Shown here in pieces: positions 52,709 to 62,437 of a stretch of 64,000 nt of DNA; the first letter of the stretch is position 1; every line of letters starts with the position of its first letter. Location of the stretch: contig NZ_CP025781.1 of NCBI RefSeq assembly GCF_004194535.1, positions 3,596,001 to 3,660,000 on the forward strand, in the 5' to 3' direction. The translations under genes and the position numbers were made by a program. The notes beneath the pieces are model-generated. The model was not told where the DNA came from and did not search any database. It saw only the letters and a program-made list of their open reading frames with translations. Source of the stretch: Iodobacter fluviatilis (GTDB lineage Bacteria > Pseudomonadota > Gammaproteobacteria > Burkholderiales > Chitinibacteraceae).

Positions 52709-54973
52709 TTACAACCTTACACAATCCATAAAGTAGCGGGTTTCGCCGGTACTCTTGTCTGCCACCAAGCCGTGAATATAGGTTTCAAAGCCGGGGAAGC
52801 GCTTGTTGAAGTCTCGGGCAAAGCGCAGGTAATCAACGATGGTCTTGTTAAATACTTCGCCCGGAATCAATAGCGGAATGCCTGGCGGGTATGGAGTCAG
52901 CATCACGGCAGTAATGCGGCCTTCTAGCTCGTCGATGGCTACGCGGTCGATCTCTCTGTGTGCCATTTTGGCGAAAGCCTTGGCGGGCTTCATAGCCGGC
53001 TCCATATTGGATAAGTACATATCCGTAGTTAGGCGAGCTACATCGTGGGCGCGGTAAATACCATGGATTTGCTGACACAGCTCTTTAAGGCCAATCCGCT
53101 CGTATTGTGGGTATTGGGCAATAAATTCCGGCAGGATGCGCCATAGCGGGGCATTTTTATCGTAGTCGTCTTTAAATTGCTGCAGTGCTGCAAGCAAGGT
53201 GTTCCAGCGGCCTTTGGTAATGCCAATGGTAAACATAATAAAGAAGGAATACAGGCCACACTTTTCAATCACCACGCCATGTTCTGCAAGGTATTTGGTG
53301 ATAATGCTGGCAGGAATCCCTTCGTCAGAGAACTTGCCGTCCAAATCAAGGCCTGGCGTCAGAATGGTGGCCTTGATTGGGTCCAGCATATTAAAGCCGT
53401 CGGCGATATCGCCAAAACCATGCCAATTGTCGCCAGATTTCAGCATCCAAGCATCGCGGTGATCCAAGCCTTCGTCGGTTAGATCATCAGGGCCCCAGAC
53501 GGTAAACCACCATTCATCACCGTATTCTTCGTCCACTTTGCGCATGGCGCGGCGGAAATCCAGTGCTTCAACCAAGGATTCTTCAACCAAAGCCGTGCCG
53601 CCCGGTGCTTCCATCATGGCCGCTGCCACATCGCAAGAAGCAATGATGGAGTATTGCGGGCTGGTGGAAGTGTGCATTAAGTAGGCTTCGTTGAATAAAT
53701 CACGATCTAGCTTACGGTTTTCTGGGTCTTGAATCAGAATTTGCGAGGCTTGGCTTAAGCCTGCCAGCAGCTTATGCGTGGATTGGGTCGAGAACACCAT
53801 CGATTCTTTGCAGCGTGGGCGATCTTCGCCAATGGCGTGGTAATCACCATAAAACTCGTGGAAAGCGGCGTGTGGCAGCCAAGCTTCATCAAAGTGCAAG
53901 CTGTCGATTTCGCCATCGAGCATGCCTTTAATTTCTTCGACGTTATACATAATGCCGTCGTAAGTAGACTGGGTAATGGTCAGAATACGCGGCTTAAAGT
54001 TAGGGTCGGCCAGCAGCTTTTCACGCGCAAATGGGTTATCCATCATCTTTTTGCGGATGTTCTCTGGCTCAAATTCGCTTTTCGGGATCGGGCCAATAAT
54101 GCCGTAATGATTGCGCGTTGGCATCAAAAACACCGGCACAGCGCCCATCATCATGATGGAATGCAGAATCGATTTATGACAGTTACGGTCCACTACCACC
54201 ACGTCACCTGGAGCCACCGTTGAGTGCCAAACGATTTTGTTAGAAGTGGAGGTGCCGTTGGTCACAAAGAACAAGTGGTCGGCATTAAAAATACGCGCCG
54301 CGTTGCGCTCGGAAGCCGCAATCGGGCCGGTGTGATCCAACAATTGGCCGAGTTCTTCTACCGCATTACATACGTCAGCGCGCAGCATATTTTCGCCAAA
54401 GAATTGGTGAAACATTTGCCCAACCGGCGATTTCAAAAACGCCACGCCACCTGAGTGCCCCGGGCAGTGCCAGCTATAAGAGCCATCTTGGGCATAATTG
54501 GTCAGCGCGCGGAAAAACGGCGGGGCCAGCGTATCTAAGTAGCTCTTGGCTTCGCGGATAATATGGCGGGCGACGAATTCGGGTGTGTCTTCGTGCATAT
54601 GAATAAAACCGTGTAATTCGCGCAACACATCGTTAGGAATGTGGCGTGAAGTGCGCGTCTCACCATAGATATAAATAGGGATGTCAGGATTACGGCGGCG
54701 AATTTCGGCCACAAAGCTGCGCAGGCTGGTGAGCGCTTCGTGGGTTTCTTCGGGCGAGCCACCGCCGAATTCTTCATCATCAATCGATAAAATAAAACCG
54801 GAAGCACGGCTTTGCTGCTGGGCGAAGGACGTTAGATCGCCGTAGCTGGTGTAACCCACTACGTCTCTGCCCTCGGCCTCAATGGCTGCCGCTAATTCAC
54901 GAATACCGGAACCACTGGTGTTCTCGGTGCGGAAATCTTCATCGATGATGATGATGGGAAAGTAAAAACGCAT
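52709..54973 (-). CDS. Orn/Lys/Arg decarboxylase, class I PLP enzyme
   Basis: 754 residues, the full length of inducible-type decarboxylases. The N-terminal response-regulator-like wing, the PLP domain with the lysine in STQSTHKLLAGLSQASQI and the preceding HFDEAWLPHAAFH are all visible, followed by the C-terminal domain. Sequence alone does not tell me whether the substrate is lysine, ornithine or arginine. It would consume protons and yield a polyamine. Monocistronic. Confidence 0.95.
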   Translation of the reverse strand: MRFYFPIIIIDEDFRTENTSGSGIRELAAAIEAEGRDVVGYTSYGDLTSFAQQQSRASGFILSIDDEEFGGGSPEETHEALTSLRSFVAEIRRRNPDIPIYIYGETRTSRHIPNDVLRELHGFIHMHEDTPEFVARHIIREAKSYLDTLAPPFFRALTNYAQDGSYSWHCPGHSGGVAFLKSPVGQMFHQFFGENMLRADVCNAVEELGQLLDHTGPIAASERNAARIFNADHLFFVTNGTSTSNKIVWHSTVAPGDVVVVDRNCHKSILHSIMMMGAVPVFLMPTRNHYGIIGPIPKSEFEPENIRKKMMDNPFAREKLLADPNFKPRILTITQSTYDGIMYNVEEIKGMLDGEIDSLHFDEAWLPHAAFHEFYGDYHAIGEDRPRCKESMVFSTQSTHKLLAGLSQASQILIQDPENRKLDRDLFNEAYLMHTSTSPQYSIIASCDVAAAMMEAPGGTALVEESLVEALDFRRAMRKVDEEYGDEWWFTVWGPDDLTDEGLDHRDAWMLKSGDNWHGFGDIADGFNMLDPIKATILTPGLDLDGKFSDEGIPASIITKYLAEHGVVIEKCGLYSFFIMFTIGITKGRWNTLLAALQQFKDDYDKNAPLWRILPEFIAQYPQYERIGLKELCQQIHGIYRAHDVARLTTDMYLSNMEPAMKPAKAFAKMAHREIDRVAIDELEGRITAVMLTPYPPGIPLLIPGEVFNKTIVDYLRFARDFNKRFPGFETYIHGLVADKSTGETRYFMDCVRL

Positions 54974-55069
54974 GGGTAAAATCCTTGCAAACTCACAGAC
55001 AGTACAAAGGACGGCAAAGCCGGAAAGTCGCGTATATTAATCCTAAAATGCTTCACTATGTGACCAAAA

Positions 55070-55321
55070 ATGAAAACAATTACCGTGTGTGTGAATCGTC
55101 GTTTAAGTGGACGTGCATCTTGTGCCGCCAGAGGCAGTGAAACACTGGCTCAAGCCTTAGAAAACATAGCGTTAAGCCAGCCAAATTTACGCATTATGCG
55201 ACTGCCTTGCATGGGCGCTTGTGAGGAGGGGCCAAACATAAAAGTGGTTGGAGGCGATTTCTATCACGGTGTGACTTTAGCCGTGTTGCCAATGATTTTG
55301 CAGGAGGTGGGGGATGGTTAA
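55070..55321 (+). CDS. Small thioredoxin-like [2Fe-2S] ferredoxin
   Basis: 83 residues with four cysteines in the pattern VCVNRR...ASCAARG and PCMGACEEGPN, the cluster ligands of thioredoxin-fold [2Fe-2S] proteins. Divergent from the decarboxylase. No partner gene adjacent. Confidence 0.85.
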   Translation: MKTITVCVNRRLSGRASCAARGSETLAQALENIALSQPNLRIMRLPCMGACEEGPNIKVVGGDFYHGVTLAVLPMILQEVGDG

Positions 55322-55406
55322 TTTGCTACATTGATTGAGCCCAGTGAGCCGGAGTTTGGGGTGTGTGCGCAATCACCTGATTGACTATAAAAAAACCTCA
55401 TTTTTA

Positions 55407-55666
55407 ATGCCAATCAATATGGGCATTGACGGTCATCGCTCCCAATACCTGCAGGCTGCCATTGAGGTGATGGGTATAACTCGAACCTGGATAACTTTGT
55501 GAGCTCGCCTGAATATTATTCGCATTGTTTGATGGGTCAGCAGGGTGGCACGGCCGCCGCTGCTGCCGTCAAACTGTGTGCAATTGGCAAGGTGAACGTG
55601 CCTATGGAGGCTCAGGCTCAGGATGAAGTCCAGATTGGGGCAGTACGAGTTGAAGGAGATTTTTAA
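55407..55666 (+). pseudogene. Frameshifted short gene of unknown family
   Basis: Two overlapping frames read as one protein if a single-base shift occurs near 55470: MPINMGIDGHRSQYLQAAIE then GYNSNLDNFVSSPEYYSHCL and a C-terminal part ending QIGAVRVEGDF. The codon use and length (about 85 residues) look like a real gene. I do not recognise it. Confidence 0.4.
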
Positions 55667-55684
55667 ATTGGCAAATTAAAACGT

Positions 55685-56653
55685 TTAATCACTTAACTTG
55701 TGATGTGCTGCACGGCCAAGTCTATCATGCACGGCAAGCCAAGCCGGATCTGCCTGAGGGAGCGCCAGCAGGATAGCATCTAAGTTTTGCTGGTCTAAAT
55801 CACGCAAGGTGGCATAGATAACTTGAGCATAATCATTGGCGTTATCAGGCATAACTACGCTCTGTGCACTGATGTTTTGCGTAAGCGCAAAAATATGCAC
55901 AATGGCTATTTTTTGCCCGCTGCGCCGCATTGCTTCGGCCTCAATTTGTGCATGAGTCCCCGTTAGCAAGGTGGTGTGCGGTGCATAGTGTGAATCCAAT
56001 AAACCAGATACTCGGATATTTGCGGAACTGGTCGTTTTTTTGTGCTCAATGGTTTGGCCAAGTATGGCTTCAATGGCTGAGCGTGCTACGCCACCTGGGC
56101 GCAGTAGTACGGGCTTGGGGCCAACTAGGCTTACAATGGTTGATTCAACGCCCACATCACAGGCACCACCATCCAAGATTAAAGAAAGTATTTCGGGGGG
56201 GAATTCATCGCGAACGTGCTGGGCAGTGGTGGGGCTAATATGGCCAAATTGATTTGCTGAAGGCGCAGCAAGGCCGCCACCAAAGCGTTTTAATAGTTCA
56301 TGTGTAATGGGGTGGGCAGGAGCACGTAAGCCAACTGTATCTTGGCCGCCTGTTACGGCATGGGATACATGGGCTTGTTTTTTCAGAATAAGCGTGAGTG
56401 GGCCTGGCCAAAAGGCATCACATAATTGCCAAGCGGCGGCTGGAATATCGCTAGCCCAATCGCTGAGTTGTTCTTTTCCTGCAATATGCACAATAACTGG
56501 ATGATCGTTGGGGCGGCCTTTTGCGGCAAAGATCTTAGCCACGGCTAAAGGCTGGGCAGCATCTGCGGCCAAGCCATAGACAGTTTCTGTTGGGATGCCG
56601 ACCAGCTCTCCAGCAGACAGGAGGGCTAGGGCTTGATCCAGATTGTGAGTCAT
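55685..56653 (-). CDS. sua5: Sua5/YciO/YrdC threonylcarbamoyl-AMP synthase
   Basis: 322 residues from ATG 56653 (the frame is open to 56737, but MTHNLDQALALLSAGELVGI is the family start). TsaC-domain motifs PTETVYGLAADA, KGRPNDHPVIVHI and AAPSANQFGHISPTTA are followed by a C-terminal Sua5 domain. It makes the threonylcarbamoyl-adenylate used for tRNA t6A37. Confidence 0.95.
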   Translation of the reverse strand: MTHNLDQALALLSAGELVGIPTETVYGLAADAAQPLAVAKIFAAKGRPNDHPVIVHIAGKEQLSDWASDIPAAAWQLCDAFWPGPLTLILKKQAHVSHAVTGGQDTVGLRAPAHPITHELLKRFGGGLAAPSANQFGHISPTTAQHVRDEFPPEILSLILDGGACDVGVESTIVSLVGPKPVLLRPGGVARSAIEAILGQTIEHKKTTSSANIRVSGLLDSHYAPHTTLLTGTHAQIEAEAMRRSGQKIAIVHIFALTQNISAQSVVMPDNANDYAQVIYATLRDLDQQNLDAILLALPQADPAWLAVHDRLGRAAHHKLSD

Positions 56654-56885
56654 GGGTATTTTCGAGCAAAAGAGCCAATTATACCTTGATGCGCAGGTTA
56701 CGCGAAGGGCGGAGCGTAGCGCATAGTACTGGGCCATTCTTACTGGCGCTGAAATTGTGGTTTTCAGTTATATGCTCAGGATAGATAAGTCTTTTACGGG
56801 TCATGATATCAACCGTACTCTGCCTTAATATAACGCGTGCCCCAGTGGATAGTTACAGCAAAAAAGCATCAGAAAGGATGATGAA

Positions 56886-57395
56886 ATGCCCTTATTAGAT
56901 AGTTTTACCGTTGATCACACCCGTATGCAGGCGCCTGCCGTGCGCGTTGCAAAAACTATGCAGACCCCAAGTAAAGACACAATTACTGTCTTTGATTTGC
57001 GTTTTAGTGTGCCTAATCAAGAAATTCTTTCTGAGCGTGGTATTCATACGCTAGAACATTTATTTGCTGGCTATATGCGTGATCATTTGAATGGTGATGG
57101 GGTAGAGATTATTGATATCTCGCCTATGGGCTGTCGTACTGGGTTTTATATGAGCTTATGCGGGGCGCCAAGTGAGGCCCGCGTTGCCAGTGCTTGGCAG
57201 CTAGCGATGGAAGACGTATTAACGGTAAAAGAGCAAAGCCAAATCCCTGAGCTAAACGAGTACCAGTGTGGCACGTTTATGATGCATTCACTTGAAGAAG
57301 CGCAGGGCATTGCACGCAATGTGATTACGCGTGGTATTGGCGTGAATCGCAATACTGAATTGGCTTTGTCGGAAGAGCAGTTGCAAGCGCTTTAA
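56886..57395 (+). CDS. luxS: LuxS, S-ribosylhomocysteine lyase
   Basis: 169 residues. Metal ligands are visible as HTLEH (His54, His58) and Cys128 (EYQCGTFM), and the catalytic Cys83 lies in [12 protein letters not shown]. It cleaves S-ribosylhomocysteine in the activated methyl cycle, giving homocysteine and the AI-2 precursor DPD. Convergent with emrB; monocistronic. Confidence 0.98.
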   Translation: MPLLDSFTVDHTRMQAPAVRVAKTMQTPSKDTITVFDLRFSVPNQEILSERGIHTLEHLFAGYMRDHLNGDGVEIIDISPMGCRTGFYMSLCGAPSEARVASAWQLAMEDVLTVKEQSQIPELNEYQCGTFMMHSLEEAQGIARNVITRGIGVNRNTELALSEEQLQAL

Positions 57396-57400
57396 CTGAA

Positions 57401-57428
57401 GGGCAAGAAGGGGCAACCTTGCTTGCCC
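57401..57428 (+). terminator. Weak hairpin between luxS and emrB
   Basis: GGGCAAG and CTTGCCC arms around an imperfect loop, six bases after the luxS stop. No strong T-run, so a weak or bidirectional terminator at best. Confidence 0.5.
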
Positions 57429-57441
57429 ATCACCCACTGTT

Positions 57442-59028
57442 TTAATGCAATAAATCGCTGCCTGCACTCATCTGCTGGTTTTTCATTACAAATAGCAGCG
57501 GCATTACACAGAGCATAGCTAGGCCAAAGAGTAAGAAAAGGTGTGCAAATGAAAGCATCTGTGCCTGCTTGGCAATTTGCTGGGCCAGCAGTGCTTGGGC
57601 TTTGATTGGGGCGAGCGTTTCGGGAGTGCCTATAAGCAGTAATCTACTTTTTAATCCGGCCAGCCGCTCAATGGTTTGCGCGCTATTGGCAATTACATGT
57701 TCATTGAGTGCCGCCCGTTTTGCATCGCCTAATTGTGCTAATAAGGTGGCGGAAACCGCAATGCCTACGCTGCCACCTAATTGGCGAGTTAAATTATAGA
57801 GGCCCGCTGCATTAGGAATTTGCTGTGGCAATATATTAGCCATAGTTAAAGTATTCAGTGGCATAAAAATCATCCCCAAGCCCATGCCGCGAATAATCAT
57901 TGGCCATATGAAATCACTCATGCCCGAATCCGTGGTGAAATGGTAGTGTAGCCACATTCCATACATGAATAGCATGGCACCAGCTGCAATTAAAATGCGG
58001 GCAGATAAACCCCTTGCGACTAGCTTCGCGGAAATAGGCATCATCATGCCTGATGCTACTGCAGAAGGTAAAATCATCAGGCCTGTTTGCCAAGCGGTGT
58101 AACCCATTAGGCTTTGTACGTAAACAGGGAAAATAAATACCGTAGAAAAAAGGGATGCGCCCAATAAAAAGGTCATTACTAGCCCTGCGGAAAATTGCAA
58201 GTCTTTGCAAATAACTAAGTCGACAATTGGATATTTTATTTCTAATTGGCGAATCACAAAAAAACTTAAAGAGAAAAAGCTCACTAGCGCATAGCTAATA
58301 ATCTCTGGAGAAGTAAACCACTCTAACCGCTCACCACGTTCTAGCATAAGCTGTAATGCGGCAATACCGACGGCCATAAGCAGTAAGCCAATATAATCAA
58401 TTTTTTTAATTACTTGCTGATGTTTAGAGTCAGGCATGTAAATCAGGGTTAAAAACAGCGCAATGCCACCTAGTGGCAAATTAATATAAAAAATCCATGG
58501 CCAAGAATATTGATCGGTTAACCAGCCGCCTAAGGTGGGGCCGAGCATGGGACCAGTCATAATTCCCATGCCAAAGATAGCCATGGCCGTGTCCATTTCC
58601 TTGCTGGGGAAGGTTTCAAATAGCGTGGATTGCGCTGTAGCAATCAGCCCACCACCGCCTAAGCCTTGCACAATTCGCCAAAATACAAGGCTACCTAGGG
58701 TGGTGGCATTGCCGCAAGCAAAAGAAGAGAAAATAAATAGCGCAATAGATAAAATAAAGTAATTTCTGCGGCCAAATAATTGCGATAGAAAGCCAGAAAT
58801 AGGTAAAACAATCACATTGGCAACGACATAGCCAATGGATACCCAGGTAATTTCATCTAGGGTTGCACCAAGGGTTCCCATCATATGGGGGACGGCAACA
58901 TTAACAATGCTGGTGTCTAATAGCTCCAATACGCAGGCGAGCGTCACCGTAATCGCAATAATATAGCGATTAGCATAAATTTTTTCTGGGGTATCCGAGC
59001 GGGATAATCCCGGCAAAATATCTTTCAT
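57442..59028 (-). CDS. emrB: EmrB-type DHA2 multidrug exporter (MFS)
   Basis: 528 residues, 14 predicted helices. The DHA2 motif LDTSIVNVAVPHMMGTLGA and GRRNYFILSIALFIFSSFAC are clear. It exports drugs through an EmrA-type adaptor, here encoded 86 bp upstream. Last gene of the emrR-like/emrA/emrB unit. Confidence 0.95.
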   Translation of the reverse strand: MKDILPGLSRSDTPEKIYANRYIIAITVTLACVLELLDTSIVNVAVPHMMGTLGATLDEITWVSIGYVVANVIVLPISGFLSQLFGRRNYFILSIALFIFSSFACGNATTLGSLVFWRIVQGLGGGGLIATAQSTLFETFPSKEMDTAMAIFGMGIMTGPMLGPTLGGWLTDQYSWPWIFYINLPLGGIALFLTLIYMPDSKHQQVIKKIDYIGLLLMAVGIAALQLMLERGERLEWFTSPEIISYALVSFFSLSFFVIRQLEIKYPIVDLVICKDLQFSAGLVMTFLLGASLFSTVFIFPVYVQSLMGYTAWQTGLMILPSAVASGMMMPISAKLVARGLSARILIAAGAMLFMYGMWLHYHFTTDSGMSDFIWPMIIRGMGLGMIFMPLNTLTMANILPQQIPNAAGLYNLTRQLGGSVGIAVSATLLAQLGDAKRAALNEHVIANSAQTIERLAGLKSRLLLIGTPETLAPIKAQALLAQQIAKQAQMLSFAHLFLLFGLAMLCVMPLLFVMKNQQMSAGSDLLH

Positions 59029-59114
59029 ATCGCCCTTGATTTCATTCTATTTAGCCTTATGAATGCGGCATGCCGCAGAATCATTAAACGTTTTAATTTG
59101 GACTGAGATAGTTC

Positions 59115-60230
59115 TTATGGCGTATAAATTGTGACATTTACGGATAAGCCAGGGCGCAATGGGGAGCCTTTTGGTAAGTCATCTAAAACAATTTTAACTG
59201 GCACGCGCTGCACTACTTTAGTGAAATTGCCGGTTGAATTATCAGCAGGTAATAGGGTAAAGCGTGCGCCTGTGGCTGGGCTAAATGAATCCACTTTGCC
59301 TTTTAGTTTTAAATCAGGAAAGGCATCTACTTCAATGTCTACTTCTTGGCCTAGCTTTATTTGTTTTAATTCAGTTTCTTTTAAATTGGCAATCACCCAA
59401 AATTTATCAGTTGGCACTAAATACATGAGCGTTTGCCCAGCTTGAATCATTTGCCCCGGCTCTACTGCTTTTTTGCTGACTATGCCAGTAGCAGGGGCAT
59501 AGACTTGGGTGTCGATCAGTTGATTGCGGGCAAATTGCAGAGTGGCTTCTGCGGCTAGCGCCTTGGCTTGTGCAGATTTTAGCCCTGCCGATGAAACGGC
59601 GACTTGCTGGCCAGCTGCATTGGCACTTTCTTTGGACGTACGTAAGGCCGCTTCCAGTGCGGCGATTCTAGCTTCGGCAGCTTTGAGTAGGGTGTCTGCG
59701 CTTTCTAGTGCCGATTGGCTCAACATTTTTTGTGCCGCTAGCTCCTTGCTACGTGCCAAGTCTTTGCGCGCTTTAACTGCATTGGCGCGTGCTTCAGTAA
59801 TTTGTGCTTCAGCCGTTTGCGATTGTGAGATGGCTGCGGCGGCATTGGCTTCTGCGGCGGCGATCCGTGCCAGTGCTTCGCCTGGCTGCTTATCGTGGCC
59901 AGCGGCGGAGAGGGCCTGACGATAGTCTGCTTCAGCTTGCGCCACTTTGACTTGATAATCGCGCGGGTCGAGCTCAATCAGTAAAGATTTGTGTGCCATT
60001 TTTTGGTTATCGCTTACCGGTACCGCTTTTACGTAGCCGCTAACACGCGCGGCAATGGGCACAATATGCCCTTCTAGTTGAGCGTTATCACTACTTACAT
60101 GGTGTTTTCCCCACCACCAGCGATAGCTCAAAAAACATAATATAATCAGTAAGATAAGTAGCAAAATATTGCGTGCAGGGGAGGCTGGTTTTGTGCTCAT
60201 TATTTTGTCCGCTGTGTGGGTCGTGCTCAT
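59115..60230 (-). CDS. emrA: EmrA-type membrane-fusion adaptor (HlyD family)
   Basis: 371 residues with an N-terminal membrane helix (ARNILLLILLIILCFLSYRW), the first lipoyl half (VSSDNAQLEGHIVPIAARVS), a long Ala-rich coiled coil (about 100-220) and the second half (IDTQVYAPATGIVSKKAVEP). It overlaps the TetR stop by 4 bp. Confidence 0.95.
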   Translation of the reverse strand: MSTTHTADKIMSTKPASPARNILLLILLIILCFLSYRWWWGKHHVSSDNAQLEGHIVPIAARVSGYVKAVPVSDNQKMAHKSLLIELDPRDYQVKVAQAEADYRQALSAAGHDKQPGEALARIAAAEANAAAAISQSQTAEAQITEARANAVKARKDLARSKELAAQKMLSQSALESADTLLKAAEARIAALEAALRTSKESANAAGQQVAVSSAGLKSAQAKALAAEATLQFARNQLIDTQVYAPATGIVSKKAVEPGQMIQAGQTLMYLVPTDKFWVIANLKETELKQIKLGQEVDIEVDAFPDLKLKGKVDSFSPATGARFTLLPADNSTGNFTKVVQRVPVKIVLDDLPKGSPLRPGLSVNVTIYTP

Positions 60231-60859
60231 GACTGCTTCGAAAGGGCGATGCCGTTGAATACAATATCAAGGTGAAAGTCGGATAATTGATTTAAATCGT
60301 AAGTAATTGGATCGAGATTGGCATAGGTATGCCGCCAAATACTTGTCAGCAAAATAGGGGAAAATAGGGTTATGGCGAGCATATGTGCGTCAATTGGACG
60401 AAATTCACCGCTGTCTATTCCCGCCTGAATGAGGTGAATGAGCAGTTGGCGTGAGCGTTTAACCACTGTTTCAATATAAAAATCGCTGAGTTCAGGAAAA
60501 TTACCTGCTTCCGCTATCATCAGTTTGGTGATGCTACCTTTGCATTCATTCATTGAGCTGGCCCAACTACTCATCGCGGTCTTTAAGCGTTGCGTGGCAG
60601 AGGCTTGGCTGTTCATAGCGGTTTCTTCAATTCGATCAAGATTAGGTTGAATTGTTTCGAGGATGGCGGCCTTAAACAGTGCTTCTTTGCTAGAAAAATA
60701 CAGATAAACCGTGCCCTTGGTGACGCCCGCAAAGTGGGCAATGTCATCAAGTTTGGTAGCGGAATAGCCTTTTTGATGAAATAGTAGCAGTGCCGCTTCT
60801 ATGATTTCAGCGGGTCGTGCTTCTTTACGTCTTTGGCGAGGGAGTGGATTAATCTGCAT
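60227..60859 (-). CDS. TetR/AcrR-family repressor of the emrAB unit
   Basis: 210 residues. N-terminal HTH (KLDDIAHFAGVTKGTVYLYF, then SSKEALFKAAI) and a helical ligand domain. First gene of the operon with emrAB, and a 34-bp palindrome lies just upstream of its start, so autoregulation is expected. Inducer unknown. Confidence 0.94.
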   Translation of the reverse strand: MQINPLPRQRRKEARPAEIIEAALLLFHQKGYSATKLDDIAHFAGVTKGTVYLYFSSKEALFKAAILETIQPNLDRIEETAMNSQASATQRLKTAMSSWASSMNECKGSITKLMIAEAGNFPELSDFYIETVVKRSRQLLIHLIQAGIDSGEFRPIDAHMLAITLFSPILLTSIWRHTYANLDPITYDLNQLSDFHLDIVFNGIALSKQS

Positions 60860-60870
60860 TGAGGTATGAT

Positions 60871-60904
60871 CTATTTAATAACTAACTGGTTAGTTATTAA
60901 ATAG
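60871..60904. promoter_or_regulatory. Palindromic TetR-type operator upstream of the repressor/emrAB operon
   Basis: CTATTTAATAACTAAC, two bases (TG), then its exact reverse complement. A 16-bp perfect half-site beginning 12 bp upstream of the TetR start codon. The size, symmetry and position fit an operator for the adjacent repressor. Confidence 0.8.
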
Positions 60905-60948
60905 ATAGGCAAAAGTAATGTCAAGGACATGGACAGTAGGGTGCAAAA

Positions 60949-61006
60949 ATAAGGGCGGCTCACCCTTGTCAGCAATGGTTTGCTGGCAAGGGTGAGCCGC
61001 CCTTAT
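60949..61006. terminator. Long hairpin between Crp/Fnr gene and emr operon
   Basis: 20-bp perfect arms (ATAAGGGCGGCTCACCCTTG and complement) with an inner stem (CAGCAA/TTGCTG). It lies 40 bp after the stop of the first Crp/Fnr gene. Very stable, but lacks a T-run; transcriptional insulator or terminator for the regulator gene. Confidence 0.65.
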
Positions 61007-61045
61007 GCAGTAAAAGTGAGGTATGTAACCCCGCTTAGATGGCTT

Positions 61046-61714
61046 TTAGAAGCGTTCTGGCAGTTTTTGCAACAAGATAATTCGCTTGTTTTCTAGGCGG
61101 ATATAGCCGCCAAATACCAGTTCTTTCAGAATACGGGCGATCATTTCGCGCGATGAGCCAACTCGATCCGCAATTGCTTGCTGGGTGAGTGGTTCAGAAA
61201 TCATTTCTTGGCCATCGGCTTCGGTGAGCATACCTTCAAATAGCGCGCGAACACGGCCATAAACATCTAGCAAGGCTAAGTTTTTCATGGTCAGCGAGAG
61301 GCGGCGTACCATTCGAGCCAAATTCATGATTAGTTGGTCTTTCGCATTTGGCAAAGCACCCAGCGCTTCACGAAAATCTTGTTTAGAGAACATCAAGAAT
61401 GATGAGTCGTCTTCCGTTTGGGTAGACCATGAGCGTGGCTCGTCGTCGATTAGCGATACTTCGCCAAATACATCGCCTGCTTCACCAATCATAAAGACAA
61501 ATTCTTTGCCTTGATTGTCGCTGGTAAACGAGCGCGTGCGGCCTTCTAAAAGGATGTACATGGCTTCGCCAGGGTCGCCTTCACGAAAGAGAAAGGTGCC
61601 TTTAGGTAGGTGGCGTTTTACGGCGGCATTTAAAACGATGTCTAAATCTTCATCAGCAAAGTCTTGAAAAATAGCGGTTTGCGATAGAAAATTTTTAAGT
61701 AAATGATGGTCCAT
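61046..61714 (-). CDS. Crp/Fnr-family regulator 1
   Basis: 222 residues from ATG 61714 (MDHHLLKNFLSQTAIFQDFA; AGGAGAT upstream). A cNMP-type sensor domain (FREGDPGEAMYILLEGRTRS, GDVFGEVSLIDDEPRS) and C-terminal winged helix (LTQQAIADRVGSSREMIARI). No N-terminal FNR cysteine cluster. It follows a close paralog by 51 bp, an evident tandem duplication. Confidence 0.94.
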   Translation of the reverse strand: MDHHLLKNFLSQTAIFQDFADEDLDIVLNAAVKRHLPKGTFLFREGDPGEAMYILLEGRTRSFTSDNQGKEFVFMIGEAGDVFGEVSLIDDEPRSWSTQTEDDSSFLMFSKQDFREALGALPNAKDQLIMNLARMVRRLSLTMKNLALLDVYGRVRALFEGMLTEADGQEMISEPLTQQAIADRVGSSREMIARILKELVFGGYIRLENKRIILLQKLPERF

Positions 61715-61765
61715 GACGATTATATCTCCTGGCGCTATGCCTATTTCTGGCAAAAGTATTAGGTG

Positions 61766-62437
61766 TTAAAAATGTTCAGGTAGTTTTTGTAGCAGTTCAA
61801 TTCGGCGGTTTTTAATGCGAATGTAGTTGCCAAACACCAGTTCACGCATTAGTTTTGCAATCATCTCTCTGGATGAGCCAACGCGGTCTGCGATGGCTTG
61901 TTGAGAAAGGGCTTCTTCAATATAGCGGTGGCCGTTTACTTCTATAGCTAAACCTTCCAGTAATAGGCGCATACGGCCATATACATCCTTTAATGCTAAC
62001 GACTTCACCATTCCGGCTAGGTAACGATTGGTGCGTATCATGTTTCGTAATAAATTTTTGTTCAGTAACGGTGTTTTTTCCAGTAAATCAAGAAATGCAT
62101 TTTTGCTAATACTGAGCAATTGGCAATCTTCGGCGGCATCAATCGAAAGTGCACGCGGCTCTTCGTCAACCAGAGCCATCTCGCCAAAACTGCTGCCTGC
62201 TTGTGCCACATAAAAAACAAATTCTTTTCCTGTATCTGCACTAGAAAAGCAGCGTAATCGCCCTTCAATAAGTACATACATCGATTCAGCAATATCGCCT
62301 TCAGCAAAGAGTAATGCCCCTTTGTTAAGGGTGCGGCGATTAGAAATTTTTTCAATTGCCGCTAAAATATCGTCGTCTAAGTCCGTAAATAAGGGGACTG
62401 ACGCTAATAATTGGCGAAGCGTTAAATGGGTGCTCAT
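61766..62437 (-). CDS. Crp/Fnr-family regulator 2
   Basis: 223 residues, paralogous to the downstream gene throughout (FAEGDIAESMYVLIEGRLRC, GSSFGEMALVDEEPRA, LSQQAIADRVGSSREMIAKL). Its start overlaps the stop of an upstream lipoprotein gene by one base, so it is probably the second gene of a three-gene unit. Ligand unknown. Confidence 0.94.
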   Translation of the reverse strand: MSTHLTLRQLLASVPLFTDLDDDILAAIEKISNRRTLNKGALLFAEGDIAESMYVLIEGRLRCFSSADTGKEFVFYVAQAGSSFGEMALVDEEPRALSIDAAEDCQLLSISKNAFLDLLEKTPLLNKNLLRNMIRTNRYLAGMVKSLALKDVYGRMRLLLEGLAIEVNGHRYIEEALSQQAIADRVGSSREMIAKLMRELVFGNYIRIKNRRIELLQKLPEHF

